64,000 nt of DNA from Paenibacillus donghaensis (GCF_002192415.1 NZ_CP021780.1:6572001-6636000); one strand, 5' to 3'. Positions 18,714 through 27,396 are shown, counted from the stretch's first letter. Notes: generated by a model not told the origin, from the sequence alone. Program-made: numbers and translations.

Positions 18714-18911
18714 CAAGCCTCCCCCTGTCTTCTCAGCTGCACCCACCCCAATATAAGCAGAGCAACCAAGATATTCATCAATAAGGGTGTATCTGGACAC
18801 CATTAATAATGAAAGTAGATAATTGGCTTATTCATATAATATAGTGTATTGTTACGAAATATAAATCTGCAACTTTTTTCCATTACATGCGTCAATAATA
18901 CATATATATAA

Positions 18912-19499
18912 AATGGGCAGTCTGTACAAATGGATAGTGAAGCCAATAACTACAACGGACGTTTGATGGTTCCTGCCCGGTTTGTTAGTGAAGCCTTTGG
19001 CTATAGTGTGTACTATGAAGGAACTCGCGGAATACTATTTGTAAAAAGTAAGGATTACACACTTGATTCAACTAAAATTACATCAAGCAATGTACAAGAA
19101 GCTCGTGTAGCAGCTATTTCTTTACCTATACAATATTCTTTCAAATCAAATAGCTTAGCAGAAAGTGATCAAAAATTAAATTACACGTACATCTTCGCTG
19201 CAAATGATGCCACGCGCTATATATATGATAACGGCTCAGTATCCACTGTAGTTGAAATCAAGGATAATAAGGCGAATGCAGTCTGGCAATTCAGCACTAA
19301 TGGTATCCCTGGCTATGATTTATATACAACTTTAGGAGGCCAACAACCCAGCTATATAGCTGAAATACTCGATGACCATTTCGAGCATTTCCAAGGGAGA
19401 TATAAAGCCTATTACAAAATTTCAAATGGATCTACAAAATCTTTCACTTATCAGCCTAAGAACTATGGAGAATTAATTCAACCTATTCCCCTCCAATAG
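18912..19499 (+). pseudogene. 5'-truncated stalk-domain (copper amine oxidase N-terminal-like) protein
   Basis: The segment 'NGQSVQMDSEANNYNGRLMV' followed by 'PARFVSEAFGYSVYYE' matches the repeat of the copper amine oxidase N-terminal (stalk) domain that is abundant in secreted Paenibacillus proteins. Homology-like sequence starts six codons before the first ATG (18930) and is cut by an in-frame TAA, there is no ribosome site before that ATG, and there is no signal peptide. The remaining ~150 residues are an unrecognised beta-rich region. The gene has therefore lost its 5' end, including the export signal, and is probably not functional. Base composition is markedly more AT-rich than the flanking core genes. 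Confidence 0.65.
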
Positions 19500-19581
19500 T
19501 CGAGCGTATACAGACTTCCTGTTTTTCTTCAATCAACTTAATTACGGTGTTGGAATCATAAATTGTGTAAGTGTTCCAAAC

Positions 19582-19620
19582 AAAAAGCGGCAGTCCGATT
19601 TTTATGGACTGCCGCTTTTT
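19582..19620 (+). terminator. Rho-independent terminator
   Basis: AAAAAGCGGCAGTCC pairs perfectly with GGACTGCCGCTTTTT around a 9-base loop. It lies 83 bases after the stop of the truncated stalk-domain gene. Confidence 0.85.
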
Positions 19621-19764
19621 ATTACATGCAGCTAGAGTCACTTGATTTCGTCCAGCTTGTGATAAGACAATGAATCTATTGGTTAGGACGTTTCATCAAA
19701 GCGCACCAAAAACGCTTAATAGCCAAGATAAAAAGGATGAAGGTTGAAGTCGCAACCCTTTACT

Positions 19765-19814
19765 ATACGTTTTAAACTCCGGTTAGTTCTAACGGGATTT
19801 AAAACGTATTTTTT
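19765..19814. other. Long hairpin with T tract, no associated gene
   Basis: ATACGTTTTAAA and TTTAAAACGTAT (12 perfect pairs) enclose a further GTTAG/CTAAC stem; six T residues follow. It looks like a terminator but there is no recognisable gene between it and the terminator at 19582. The rest of 19500-19924 holds nothing else that I can identify. Confidence 0.5.
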
Positions 19815-19881
19815 CCTCTTCGGCTCTTTTCTGATCATCCTACAGTTCCTGAAGACTCACACCTTTCTAGATTGTACACGG

Positions 19882-19922
19882 AAAAAAGGCATCTCTAGAT
19901 CTAAACTAGAAATGCCCTTTTT
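19882..19922 (-). terminator. Terminator of the 19.9 kb lipoprotein gene
   Basis: Read on the minus strand, GGGCATTTCTAG and CTAGAGATGCC pair with one mismatch and run into TTTTTT. It lies immediately after the stop at 19925. Confidence 0.85.
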
Positions 19923-19924
19923 CT

Positions 19925-20677
19925 TTAAAGTATATTTAAATCCACTAAATAGTTGTCCAATTCATTAAGATCTTGAACTGTAAAGGATATTACTTGAAGG
20001 CTATTATCAAAGGCTAAGTAAAGTTCCAAGTTTGTACGCTCTTCTAAATCAAATACTAATACCTGGCCTAATTTAATACCTTTTTTTTCTAAAAAAGTGA
20101 TTATGGCATCTGCTCTTCCTTTGTTATCTTGAAGTCCTTTAAGTTCATATATCTTTATATCGATATTCTCCTTTTGAAATTCCAAAAGAGTGTTATTTAA
20201 AATAAACTGATTCTTAGTAATTTCCTTTCTATTAATTTCACCTTCAACACCAAAACGAGATAAAATTTTGGTGTCCTCTAAAAGTTGTTTTCCTTCACTA
20301 TTAGAATAAGAATAATAGAGATCATGTACAGTATGAAGCCCGGAAAGCTCCTTTTGGATACTATAAGCGTCTGATCGGTATAGATCTAGTGAATAACTTG
20401 TAGAAGATATTCCATACACCATTTCAAGCGGTCCAACATTAGGATCGTATTCTGGAAGAATATATGATCTATCTCCAAATACGGTCTTAATTTTCTGCAC
20501 CCACTCTTGATATGCATCATCACCAGGCTTAGCGACACCATTCTCTGGATTTTGTGAACATGCTGATAAAAAAACCACTAAGCACCCTATGATAATCGAT
20601 AGACGTAAAATCTTAATATTAACCACCCGCAATCTTATAATTATGAACCTTACACTAATATACCAATGCATATTCAT
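19925..20677 (-). CDS. Putative lipoprotein of unknown function
   Basis: The N-terminal region contains a basic stretch, a hydrophobic core and the lipobox 'FLSAC', followed by a polar linker ('SQNPENGVAKPGDD'), so the mature protein should be lipid-anchored outside the cell. The mature part (~200 residues) is mixed alpha/beta and contains 'NRKEITKNQFILNNTLLEFQ' but shows no motif I recognise. The ATG at 20677 lacks a ribosome site and is far from the hydrophobic core, so a start nearer 20620 is likely. AT-rich codon use sets it apart from core genes. A second, unrelated lipoprotein lies at 23.1 kb in the same island. Confidence 0.65.
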   Translation of the reverse strand: MNMHWYISVRFIIIRLRVVNIKILRLSIIIGCLVVFLSACSQNPENGVAKPGDDAYQEWVQKIKTVFGDRSYILPEYDPNVGPLEMVYGISSTSYSLDLYRSDAYSIQKELSGLHTVHDLYYSYSNSEGKQLLEDTKILSRFGVEGEINRKEITKNQFILNNTLLEFQKENIDIKIYELKGLQDNKGRADAIITFLEKKGIKLGQVLVFDLEERTNLELYLAFDNSLQVISFTVQDLNELDNYLVDLNIL

Positions 20678-20700
20678 ATTTTACACTAAATTCCATAAAA

Positions 20701-20731
20701 TAAAAATAGAGAAGGGGTAAGTCCCCCTCTC
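20701..20731 (-). terminator. Terminator of the transglycosylase-like gene
   Basis: On the minus strand GAGAGGGGG and CCCCTTCTC form a stem with a 5-base loop followed by TATTTTTATTTT. Confidence 0.75.
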
Positions 20732-20753
20732 AATTTAACGGCTGTTTTAATGT

Positions 20754-21425
20754 TTAAACGTTTTGACCGACAGCTTTTCGATAAGTCGTTGTGAAAGATA
20801 CATCAGACAGTTGATTGCTGTACCATGGCGATGTACCGCACCATGCACTGGCATAATTCATTAAATTATAAACGTTTTGTCCATAGCAACTATAAGACAA
20901 TCTAGTGGCCCGTGTTGTCGTAGTTCCCCCATTTTCCGCTGTGAACGGGATGAAATTCATAACCTCTCCGCCACAGATACTTCCGTTCCAGTTCGTAGTA
21001 GAATGTTTAATCAGATTTTCATTGGTATACGTATCAGTAGCTCCATCCAATGTTCGGATCAATCTTGAAATAAACTCTGCGAAGATTTTAATCGCTAGAC
21101 CTCCCGCTGCGTTCTCAGTCGTAATCAGACTGCCATTACCACGCAAATCGGCAGTGGTATAGTTTGTGTTCTTCGCTTTGTTGTACGTACTAAGCATATC
21201 AGTACCAATTTGTGTTAAGCCATAGTACGGTCCAGCAGACACGATACCTCCTGATTCAATACTTACTATTGCGAGCAACAAACCTGGATTCATACTATAC
21301 GCACTTCCGTAAACATTCGCGTAGTAGAGCCATTTCCTAACTGCGCTATTACGGATGTCATGCATATCATACCCTTGAGCATTACACGGAGGACATACTT
21401 CTACTTTGAAAGCCATATTGTTCAT
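20754..21425 (-). CDS. Lysozyme-fold (transglycosylase-like) protein without signal peptide
   Basis: The region 'MNPGLLLAIVSIESGGIVSAGPYYGLTQIGTDM' has the hallmarks of a soluble lytic transglycosylase: a catalytic Glu in 'IESGG' followed by 'YGLTQIG'. Such enzymes cleave the MurNAc-GlcNAc bond of peptidoglycan. About 223 residues from ATG at 21425; ATGs at 21416 and further upstream are alternatives, and the ribosome site GAAAGG is poorly spaced for either. No signal peptide or membrane segment is present, unusual for a wall enzyme and more like a phage lysin or a protein released by lysis. A 54-bp perfect palindrome lies upstream, similar to one upstream of the DUF1906 gene at 22.3 kb. Confidence 0.65.
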   Translation of the reverse strand: MNNMAFKVEVCPPCNAQGYDMHDIRNSAVRKWLYYANVYGSAYSMNPGLLLAIVSIESGGIVSAGPYYGLTQIGTDMLSTYNKAKNTNYTTADLRGNGSLITTENAAGGLAIKIFAEFISRLIRTLDGATDTYTNENLIKHSTTNWNGSICGGEVMNFIPFTAENGGTTTTRATRLSYSCYGQNVYNLMNYASAWCGTSPWYSNQLSDVSFTTTYRKAVGQNV

Positions 21426-21536
21426 CAACCTTTCATCCATTGAATTTTTGAAGAATAACTTACAATGAGAATAGAGATTAATGGGGTTGTAACAACACAC
21501 GTGAACCCCTCACCTGTATTGTTCACTTCAAAGCTC

Positions 21537-21590
21537 TAACTATAGAATATCATATTGCGTAGCGTAACGCAATATGATATTCTATAGTTA
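21537..21590. promoter_or_regulatory. Perfect 54-bp palindrome between divergent genes (site 1)
   Basis: The 24-base arm beginning TAACTATAGAATATC and ending ATATTGCGT is repeated exactly in inverted form around the centre AGCGTA. It lies between the transglycosylase-like gene (minus) and the small gene at 21620 (plus). The core TTGCGT-N6-ACGCAA with AATATCAT outside recurs at 23016-23046. Position and symmetry suggest a repressor or activator site serving both directions; a terminator is unlikely upstream of both genes. Confidence 0.65.
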
Positions 21591-21619
21591 ATAACTTTCC
21601 ATTCTAAGGAGGTCTACAC

Positions 21620-21859
21620 ATGATTTGCCGCGATCAATTACTTAAAAGTATTCAAGCCGTTCATTTAGCTGTTGTCTCATACGCTAACTGCGTCTGTGAG
21701 GAAATTGACGAACAGGAGAGAGAAATGCTGTTTGCATCTGGGCTTGAGTTATCTAACCAGCTTGCCGAACTTCGAAAGATGTACATTAAGCAATACAACG
21801 TCGATCCAATCACAGGGTTTCGTCCAGTTAAAATTTCATACGGTTGTAAAAAAAAATAA
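21620..21859 (+). CDS. Small protein of unknown function
   Basis: A 79-residue protein with a very strong ribosome site (AAGGAGG, 8 bases before ATG). It is mostly helical ('CEEIDEQEREMLFASGLELSNQLAELRKMYIKQYNVD') with four Cys residues and a basic tail ending 'GCKKK'. There is no signal peptide or membrane segment. No family was recognised. It is divergent from the transglycosylase-like gene across the 54-bp palindrome, so the two may be co-regulated. Confidence 0.65.
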   Translation: MICRDQLLKSIQAVHLAVVSYANCVCEEIDEQEREMLFASGLELSNQLAELRKMYIKQYNVDPITGFRPVKISYGCKKK

Positions 21860-21953
21860 AGGAGCCTTAGAGGACCCTCCCATCATGCACTTGGACCTTG
21901 CTCCGTGCGGGGTATAAAGCGAGGCACAAAATCTGAAGCCCCCACAGCGTTTC

Positions 21954-22002
21954 GTACCGGCTCTTAGGAGGCCGATCCTGCGACCTTAGAGCCGGTACTT
22001 TT
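21954..22002 (+). terminator. Hairpin terminator downstream of the small gene
   Basis: GTACCGGCTCT-TAGG pairs with CCT-TAGAGCCGGTAC around a 15-base loop and is followed by TTTT. The remaining gene-free sequence 22003-22222 contains no gene or repeat I could recognise. Confidence 0.65.
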
Positions 22003-22222
22003 CGAGACACTGAATCTTCCTCTGGATATTACTCTGGCCCATCCGCATTCCCCCGAACATGCATAATACCCGATTGCTCATAGAATATAGGAAATTTGTT
22101 CCAAGGAGCCTTGTTACTTGTCTTCTTTGGTCGAGCTGCGGTGGGCGGCCAAACTCGGCCGGATTACAAAGAGCAGGGTCCGATAGCACGGGCTTTAGAC
22201 CATCGTCGCAATGATTGTTTTT

Positions 22223-22277
22223 AAAAAAACAGGACTACTGTTTGAAGGTTTTTTCCTACCTTCGATCAGTAGCCCTG
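22223..22277 (-). terminator. Terminator of the DUF1906 gene
   Basis: On the minus strand CAGG-CTACTG pairs with CAGTAG-CCTG, with an inner GAAGG/CCTTC stem, and a run of seven T residues follows. Confidence 0.8.
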
Positions 22278-22299
22278 CAAAATATTATTATGCTAAAAA

Positions 22300-22905
22300 T
22301 TAAAGTTTCCAGCCTCCGAATGACCCAATGCTTTCTACTTTATCCATTGTAGAAGAACAGATAGCAGTGTTATGTGTATATTGGTATAATCGACGGCTAG
22401 GATCGGCCTGTCCATTACTCCAAGAGTCTGTTTGGAAACGATAGATACTTGGAATAGCAGCTCCAACTGTAATCGTCGTTCTATATCCTCCATAAACGCC
22501 CAACTGATAACCATAGCTATCCAAGTAGGTTTTCACGATCTTAAAGTAAGGAACAATGATGTTACTCAAGTCACTAGCAGTAGCATCATAGTCAACCGCA
22601 AAATAGATAGCCGTTCCCGTTGGTTGTCCAGCGGCTACAGCTTGATTCACAGCAGTTGCCCCATCTGTATGTGCTTGTGCACTTGTAAAGGATGCTGTAC
22701 TTCTTGCATCATATTGATAAATTGAAAAGATGGACATGCCCGCGTTAGAAATGGTTTGAGCTTCTGGTTTTTGGAGCCGATCTTCATACGAGCCAGCAAC
22801 TGACGGTTTGTAATAACGCCCCACAAAGGTTAAACCGCTAGAAACCATGCAAGATGCTTTCGTGGTTGTATTAACTCTAATTCCGGTGGATACACCTGCT
22901 GCCAT
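22300..22905 (-). CDS. DUF1906 (Rv2525c-like glycoside hydrolase-like) protein
   Basis: The 201-residue protein matches the DUF1906 / glycoside-hydrolase-like TIM-barrel fold: 'GLTFVGRYYKP' near the start, 'GMSIFSIYQYD', 'GTAIYFAVDYDA', 'LGVYGGY' and a C-terminal 'RRLYQYTHN'. The acidic pair in 'FAVDYDA' corresponds to the putative catalytic region. Relatives are found in actinobacterial secreted proteins and in phage or Gram-positive lysins. No signal peptide is visible. The ATG at 22905 has GGAGG nine bases upstream. A palindromic site like that next to the transglycosylase-like gene lies 110 bases upstream, so both wall-directed proteins may belong to one regulon. Confidence 0.8.
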   Translation of the reverse strand: MAAGVSTGIRVNTTTKASCMVSSGLTFVGRYYKPSVAGSYEDRLQKPEAQTISNAGMSIFSIYQYDARSTASFTSAQAHTDGATAVNQAVAAGQPTGTAIYFAVDYDATASDLSNIIVPYFKIVKTYLDSYGYQLGVYGGYRTTITVGAAIPSIYRFQTDSWSNGQADPSRRLYQYTHNTAICSSTMDKVESIGSFGGWKL

Positions 22906-23015
22906 AATATTCTACCTCCGATATTATAATATTGTGTCCAAGGCAGCTGGGATAATTTGCGGTAAGGTGTATCCCTCACACTTACCGTAGAAACTGCTTA
23001 CTGGCACACTTATAT

Positions 23016-23046
23016 AATATCATATAGCGTTACGTTACGCAACATA
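23016..23046. promoter_or_regulatory. Palindromic site 2, related to the 21.5 kb palindrome
   Basis: AATATCATATAGCGT then TACGTT then ACGCAACAT: the GCGT-N6-ACGC core and its outer AATATCATAT flank agree with site 1 at all but about five of 31 positions. It lies ~110 bases upstream of the DUF1906 gene and 44 bases downstream-side of the lipoprotein gene end, so it most likely serves the DUF1906 gene. Confidence 0.6.
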
Positions 23047-23089
23047 AAAAATGAATCACCTTTGTTAGATATCCTTATAGAAGCGCACT

Positions 23090-23662
23090 CTACTCAAGTG
23101 GTATCATCGATCGGGCTGAAGCTTCAAAGTCTTGTTCAAAAAATGGTTTACTTGAATAATATTTGACATATGTTTTATCTAATTTAAAATATAAAAAATT
23201 TACGCTACTTCCCTTTTCTGCTGGAATCCATTTGCCGTTAACTGTATCGTTAAGTTGCGCTGTTTTTCCATCGCCTACTTCTTCACTAGGCTTAATTTCT
23301 TCCGCAGATTCAGCAATAGCCTGACGTACAAATTTAAGAATTAACGTATTCCCATCCACCTCAACCAAATTCAAAGAGTCATCTGGCCCAGCGCCAATCG
23401 TTGGAATATATACTGTTTTCAGTCCAGCCTTTTGAGCTGCTATTAAAATATCCTTCTTCTGTTGATCGGTATACGTCAATTTGGTGAGTTCGTCCTCAGT
23501 TACCCCACCAACAGGTCCGGTTGCCACTTCAGTAATGGTTGGAACAGTGGACGAAGTTGGCGAAACCGAATTAGCATCTTTAGACACATTACTACATCCC
23601 CCCACTACCATTACTGTTAAACAGCTCACCATAAGAATTTGTCTTGTTGTATATTTCATCAT
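23090..23662 (-). CDS. Putative lipoprotein of unknown function
   Basis: A 190-residue protein starting 'MMKYTTRQILMVSCLTVMVV' with lipobox 'VVGGC' and a Ser/Thr-rich linker, so it should be lipid-anchored outside. The mature domain has 'LTYTDQQKKDILIAAQKAGLKTVYIPTIG' and later 'NGKWIPAEKGSSVNFLYFKLDKTYVKYYS'; no family was recognised. GGAGG precedes the tandem ATG codons with normal spacing. It lies 184 bases upstream of the DUF1906 gene on the same strand, with palindromic site 2 in between. AT-rich composition matches the rest of the island. Confidence 0.7.
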   Translation of the reverse strand: MMKYTTRQILMVSCLTVMVVGGCSNVSKDANSVSPTSSTVPTITEVATGPVGGVTEDELTKLTYTDQQKKDILIAAQKAGLKTVYIPTIGAGPDDSLNLVEVDGNTLILKFVRQAIAESAEEIKPSEEVGDGKTAQLNDTVNGKWIPAEKGSSVNFLYFKLDKTYVKYYSSKPFFEQDFEASARSMIPLE

Positions 23663-23740
23663 TATTCCTCCAGACTTTATAATTGTTTCTATTTTAGAAG
23701 TATAGACTCCAAAAAAACCTAATAAGTTTCATAATGTTAA

Positions 23741-24090
23741 TTTATTGATTTTGACCAATACAAAAAAAGCTTTTTCGACGATGATATTATTTCCAAGTTC
23801 AAAGGTAATATTGAAGCTGTGGTGGAGCAGGATAAAGAAAAATTTAATGAGAATCTACATGAAGGCTCTCGTGGTGAAACACTCTTTTTCAGTGAAGAAG
23901 ACGTTCAGTTTATGTTTTATGATCTAGATCTTCTGGAGAAACTCACAGTTAATGGGCGTGAACAAATTCGAGTGGGCGTTCAATATGCCAAAAAAATAAA
24001 ATTGCGGATGGAACTATTCAGAATCAAGGTATTACCTACTTCTTTACTAAAAACGAATCAGGAGAATGGGGTATTGAAAATATAGATTAA
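23741..24090 (+). pseudogene. Frameshifted, 5'-truncated remnant of an unknown protein
   Basis: One frame reads 'FIDFDQYKKSFFDDDIISKF' and on to 'REQIRVGVQYAKK', then a stop is met soon after; the next frame continues smoothly with 'KNKIADGTIQNQGITYFFTK' to 'EWGIENID' and a TAA at 24088. The switch falls in a run of seven A residues (23990-23996); one more A would restore a single frame. Upstream an in-frame TAA with no start codon shows that the 5' end is lost. The protein family was not recognised. Confidence 0.55.
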
Positions 24091-24101
24091 AACCCATACA
24101 C

Positions 24102-24145
24102 AAAAACAAGGCGACTCCCTCATGCAGGAAGCCGCCTTGTTTTTG
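24102..24145 (+). terminator. Rho-independent terminator
   Basis: AAAACAAGGCG and CGCCTTGTTTT pair, with a further inner CT-CCT/AGG-AG stem, followed by T residues. It lies just after the frameshifted remnant and before the convergent FtsX-like gene. Confidence 0.8.
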
Positions 24146-24232
24146 CTCAAGTAAAAGAAAACTAATCCTCTCCTTCTATGCCTTCATACAGATCCGTCAA
24201 ATAGTGCTGTGTAGCTAGAGCGGTAAAAATGG

Positions 24233-26629
24233 TTACGGCAGATGAGACTGCAGCCGTTCCACCACCGTCTGTCTGGCTATAGACATTCGGACGAATTGAA
24301 TAATCCCGTATTGCATAAGCAGAATCACGGATACATACGTAAGAATCACACTGGCTGGAAATTGATAGCGGATATAGGAGAGCCCGCCGACATTGCCTAT
24401 AACCCTACTAATCCAATACCCTAATCCATTGCCGGCAACAAGCGCAACCGCGAAGCTGCCCACAATCAAGAATCCTGTTTCATAGCCGAGCATTGCCCCT
24501 ACCTGCAGACGGGTCATCCCGATAGCCTGCATGATGCCAATCTCTGCTCTTCTGGATGAAATGGTGGTAATTATCGTATTCATCAGATTAATTACAGCGA
24601 ATAATGCTATAAAAATCATAAAACTGTAGATCGTTACCCGAATGGTATGAAAGGCTATTCTGTTCGTTTCCACCAGTTCGGAGAAGGAGACCAGCTTCAG
24701 GGTGCCTTCACTGGAAATGAGCTTCACCAGCTCCTGCTTAACCAGCAGCTCTTCCGAGGGACTCACCACCACTTCATAACTTAGATTAGAGTTAAACGGC
24801 ACCAGCGATTCCATGACACCCGAAGGCAAATAGAACAGCGCACCTGAATTCTTATCGCGGATATCTCCAACGATTTCGAATTCCTGTGTGAGCTTGTGCT
24901 GATCATTGCCGATCGAGAGCGAAACATGATCTCCTACCGCGTAATGGAGCCCATGTCCCTCTAATACACTGCTGAGGCTGTTCATCAGAATATGGGATGG
25001 ATCCGAGGAGCCGGCTTCAGGCATTACGCGATCAGATGGCTGTTCTCCCAGCAACTGGTTATTCTGTACCATATTCTCTACTCCTACTATGATGTTGCCC
25101 TCCTCCGGATTTGTACCCTCCAGAGCGGCCTCAACATAACGGTGATCAATCACACGTTCTACTCCATCAATAGACAGGATCTTTTCTTTCAGCGAACCGG
25201 ATAATTGATTCTCCGCTTGCAGGTCGCTTAGAGCAACCGTTTCAGAATACAGCTCATTGTTAATCTGGATATCATATTGCCCATTGTTCGGAAAATTAAG
25301 TTTCGCTTTGGCCACCGGATCGGCGGAATTCAGCAGGGTGGCGAAGGTGATAAACAGTATGCCGCTAAAGATTAATGAACTGAGCGTCAGGATCGTTTTT
25401 TTCTTGCTTCGCAGCAGATTCAAGGCTGCCAGCGTGAAGGAGGTTAAGCGCTTGGAGCTTTTCCGCTCTTTTCCACTCCAACTATCCGTTCCATTATGTC
25501 TAATGGCTTCTACAGGAGCTATTCTTGCTGCGAATTTGGCGGGGGTATTGATGGAGATTCGGACGGTCAAATAAGCAAATAATCCTGCTGTCAGGGCCAG
25601 AAACAGGTCGGGAACCAGGTTCCAGCTGCCTGGACTCATCAGCCAACTGACCCAACCGCCGAGCACCACTCCTGGAGGGATGTAGCGCAATGAGAGCGTT
25701 TTTCCTTCACATAACACCAGTTTCTTGATTTGCTTCCGGGTCGCTCCTATTGCCCGTAACTGCCCATAGTGTCGGATTCGTTTCGAAATGGAGATATAGA
25801 AGATATTATAGATGACCAGCCAGCAAGCCCAGACAATAACCAGCATAATTGAGGCCAGGGTTAGCATAGTGCTGCCTGTTAGATTGTTGGTATCCACATT
25901 GACATTATTAATCTGGACCTGCTGTTCGGATAACTTAATCTGTTGTCCCAAGCCTTCGATCAGCGACCTCAGCTCTGCATTGGAGTAACTGCCGGCATCG
26001 TTAATATTAAGGGCAGCGGAATAATTCACCTGTGAAAGATGGCGGTCTGCTTCAATAAAAGCCTTGGATACCAAGGCGCTATATCCCACTCGCTGATCCT
26101 CTCCGGTTGCTGTTGTCCGTAGAAAACCTGAAATCACAAAATCGGCGGTTTGGATTTCTTTACTGGCGGCATTTCTGAATTCCAGCGTGATCCGCTCGCC
26201 AAGCTTGGGGGAATGGGCTTCATCAGCTATGTATTGTTGCTCAATCGCAATCTCATTGGCTGCAGCCGGGAACGCTCCTTGACTGATGCTGGCATTGGAT
26301 AAGGCCATCATGGTCTGATCTGTGTACAGCATCGACAAGGATCGGCCATCGTTTCGGGCTTGGCCTGCTTCTTTATAGAGTCCAAGCTTGCTGATCTCTC
26401 CCATTTGGCTTAGCTGCCGGACTTGATCCGCATTGACCTCACTGAAGATGGACTGGAAATCCGATTGATTCCTCAGACTGGCGGATGAATTATAACCAAA
26501 GATTAGCACAACCGTTAACAGGAACGCTGCTGCAGCAATCACAATGCCCACAAAGTAATTTTTTTCTTTTTCTGCTTTTAAATTGGCTTTTGCGATTCTG
26601 GACAGGACTGTCGTATTCGATTTGGACAT
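24233..26629 (-). CDS. FtsX/MacB-type ABC transporter permease
   Basis: The 798-residue protein has one N-terminal membrane helix (~26-46), a large extracellular domain, three helices around residues 255-365, a second extracellular domain and a final three-helix FtsX domain ('AFHTIRVTIYSFMIFIALFAVINLMNTIITTISSRRAEIGIMQAIGM'). Each half carries the FtsX-type 'RRAEIGIMQAIG' or 'RIRHYGQLRAIGATRKQ' segment. Such proteins are mechanotransmission permeases that work with a LolD/MacB-type ATPase, here the directly adjacent gene. In Bacillota they often confer resistance to lantibiotics or peptide antibiotics or serve lipoprotein/peptide export. No two-component system was seen nearby, so the trigger is unknown. 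Confidence 0.85.
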   Translation of the reverse strand: MSKSNTTVLSRIAKANLKAEKEKNYFVGIVIAAAAFLLTVVLIFGYNSSASLRNQSDFQSIFSEVNADQVRQLSQMGEISKLGLYKEAGQARNDGRSLSMLYTDQTMMALSNASISQGAFPAAANEIAIEQQYIADEAHSPKLGERITLEFRNAASKEIQTADFVISGFLRTTATGEDQRVGYSALVSKAFIEADRHLSQVNYSAALNINDAGSYSNAELRSLIEGLGQQIKLSEQQVQINNVNVDTNNLTGSTMLTLASIMLVIVWACWLVIYNIFYISISKRIRHYGQLRAIGATRKQIKKLVLCEGKTLSLRYIPPGVVLGGWVSWLMSPGSWNLVPDLFLALTAGLFAYLTVRISINTPAKFAARIAPVEAIRHNGTDSWSGKERKSSKRLTSFTLAALNLLRSKKKTILTLSSLIFSGILFITFATLLNSADPVAKAKLNFPNNGQYDIQINNELYSETVALSDLQAENQLSGSLKEKILSIDGVERVIDHRYVEAALEGTNPEEGNIIVGVENMVQNNQLLGEQPSDRVMPEAGSSDPSHILMNSLSSVLEGHGLHYAVGDHVSLSIGNDQHKLTQEFEIVGDIRDKNSGALFYLPSGVMESLVPFNSNLSYEVVVSPSEELLVKQELVKLISSEGTLKLVSFSELVETNRIAFHTIRVTIYSFMIFIALFAVINLMNTIITTISSRRAEIGIMQAIGMTRLQVGAMLGYETGFLIVGSFAVALVAGNGLGYWISRVIGNVGGLSYIRYQFPASVILTYVSVILLMQYGIIQFVRMSIARQTVVERLQSHLP

Positions 26630-27301
26630 TTAGCTCACCTTGTTTCTTCCGTCTTCGATATGTACAATCCGGTCAGCCATGCCGGCAATATCCGAATTGT
26701 GCGTAATCATAATCAGGGTTTGATTAAATCTTGTATTGCTCATCCGCAACAGCTCCATCACTGCCTTACTTGTCTTGCTGTCCAGATTCCCGGTCGGTTC
26801 ATCCGCCAGAATCACAGCCGGTTTGGTAATCAACGCTCTTGCAATCGCTATCCGCTGCTGCTGTCCGCCCGATAATTGATTCGGATATTTGGTTTGCTTG
26901 TCGTCCAGATCGAGCATCACCAGAATGCTGTGGAGATACGCTTGGTCCACTTTCTTATTGTCCAGCTCCACGGGAAGAATAATGTTCTCATAGACATTCA
27001 GATTGGGAATCAAATTATAATTCTGAAAAATAAAGCCGATGTTGCTTCTTCTAAATAAGGTGAGCTGATCATCATTAAGCTGAGAGAGCTCACATCCATT
27101 CAGGACCACCGTCCCTTCCGTCGGAGAGTCCAGACCGCCGATCAGGTTCAGGAGCGTAGACTTCCCGCTTCCCGAGGTCCCAACGATCGCCACAAATTCC
27201 CCGCTCTCCACAGATAGATCGACTCCGTCCAGCGCTTTGGTCTGGCTGGCTGCCGCTGATCCATACACTTTCTTCAACTGCCTCGTTTCCAAGATGGCCA
27301 C
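26630..27301 (-). CDS. MacB/LolD-type ABC transporter ATP-binding protein
   Basis: About 223 residues from GTG at 27301, behind AAAGGATG; the frame is open 21 codons further upstream. Walker A '[11 protein letters not shown]', Q-loop '[21 protein letters not shown]', ABC signature '[19 protein letters not shown]', Walker B '[12 protein letters not shown]' and the switch His 'ITHNSD' are all intact. This is the ATPase partner of the FtsX-like permease that starts one base after its stop. Family members power MacB-like mechanotransmission rather than classical substrate passage. Confidence 0.9.
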   Translation of the reverse strand: MAILETRQLKKVYGSAAASQTKALDGVDLSVESGEFVAIVGTSGSGKSTLLNLIGGLDSPTEGTVVLNGCELSQLNDDQLTLFRRSNIGFIFQNYNLIPNLNVYENIILPVELDNKKVDQAYLHSILVMLDLDDKQTKYPNQLSGGQQQRIAIARALITKPAVILADEPTGNLDSKTSKAVMELLRMSNTRFNQTLIMITHNSDIAGMADRIVHIEDGRNKVS

Positions 27302-27396
27302 TTCATAACATCCTTTCATGCATAATTTGGTCCAATATCCGCCAGGCAACAAGCGATTCCACAATAAGTATAATTTTTACTTTATTGGGATGCAAT

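Noticed and set aside
21986..22189. 67-codon minus-strand frame, possibly a transposase remnant
   Set aside because: It overlaps a terminator hairpin, has no ribosome site and no recognisable transposase motif.
24150..24232. A second minus-strand frame (ending LYEGIEGED) continues past the FtsX-like stop
   Set aside because: It is out of frame with the permease, the permease FtsX domain is already complete, and no start or family match is visible.
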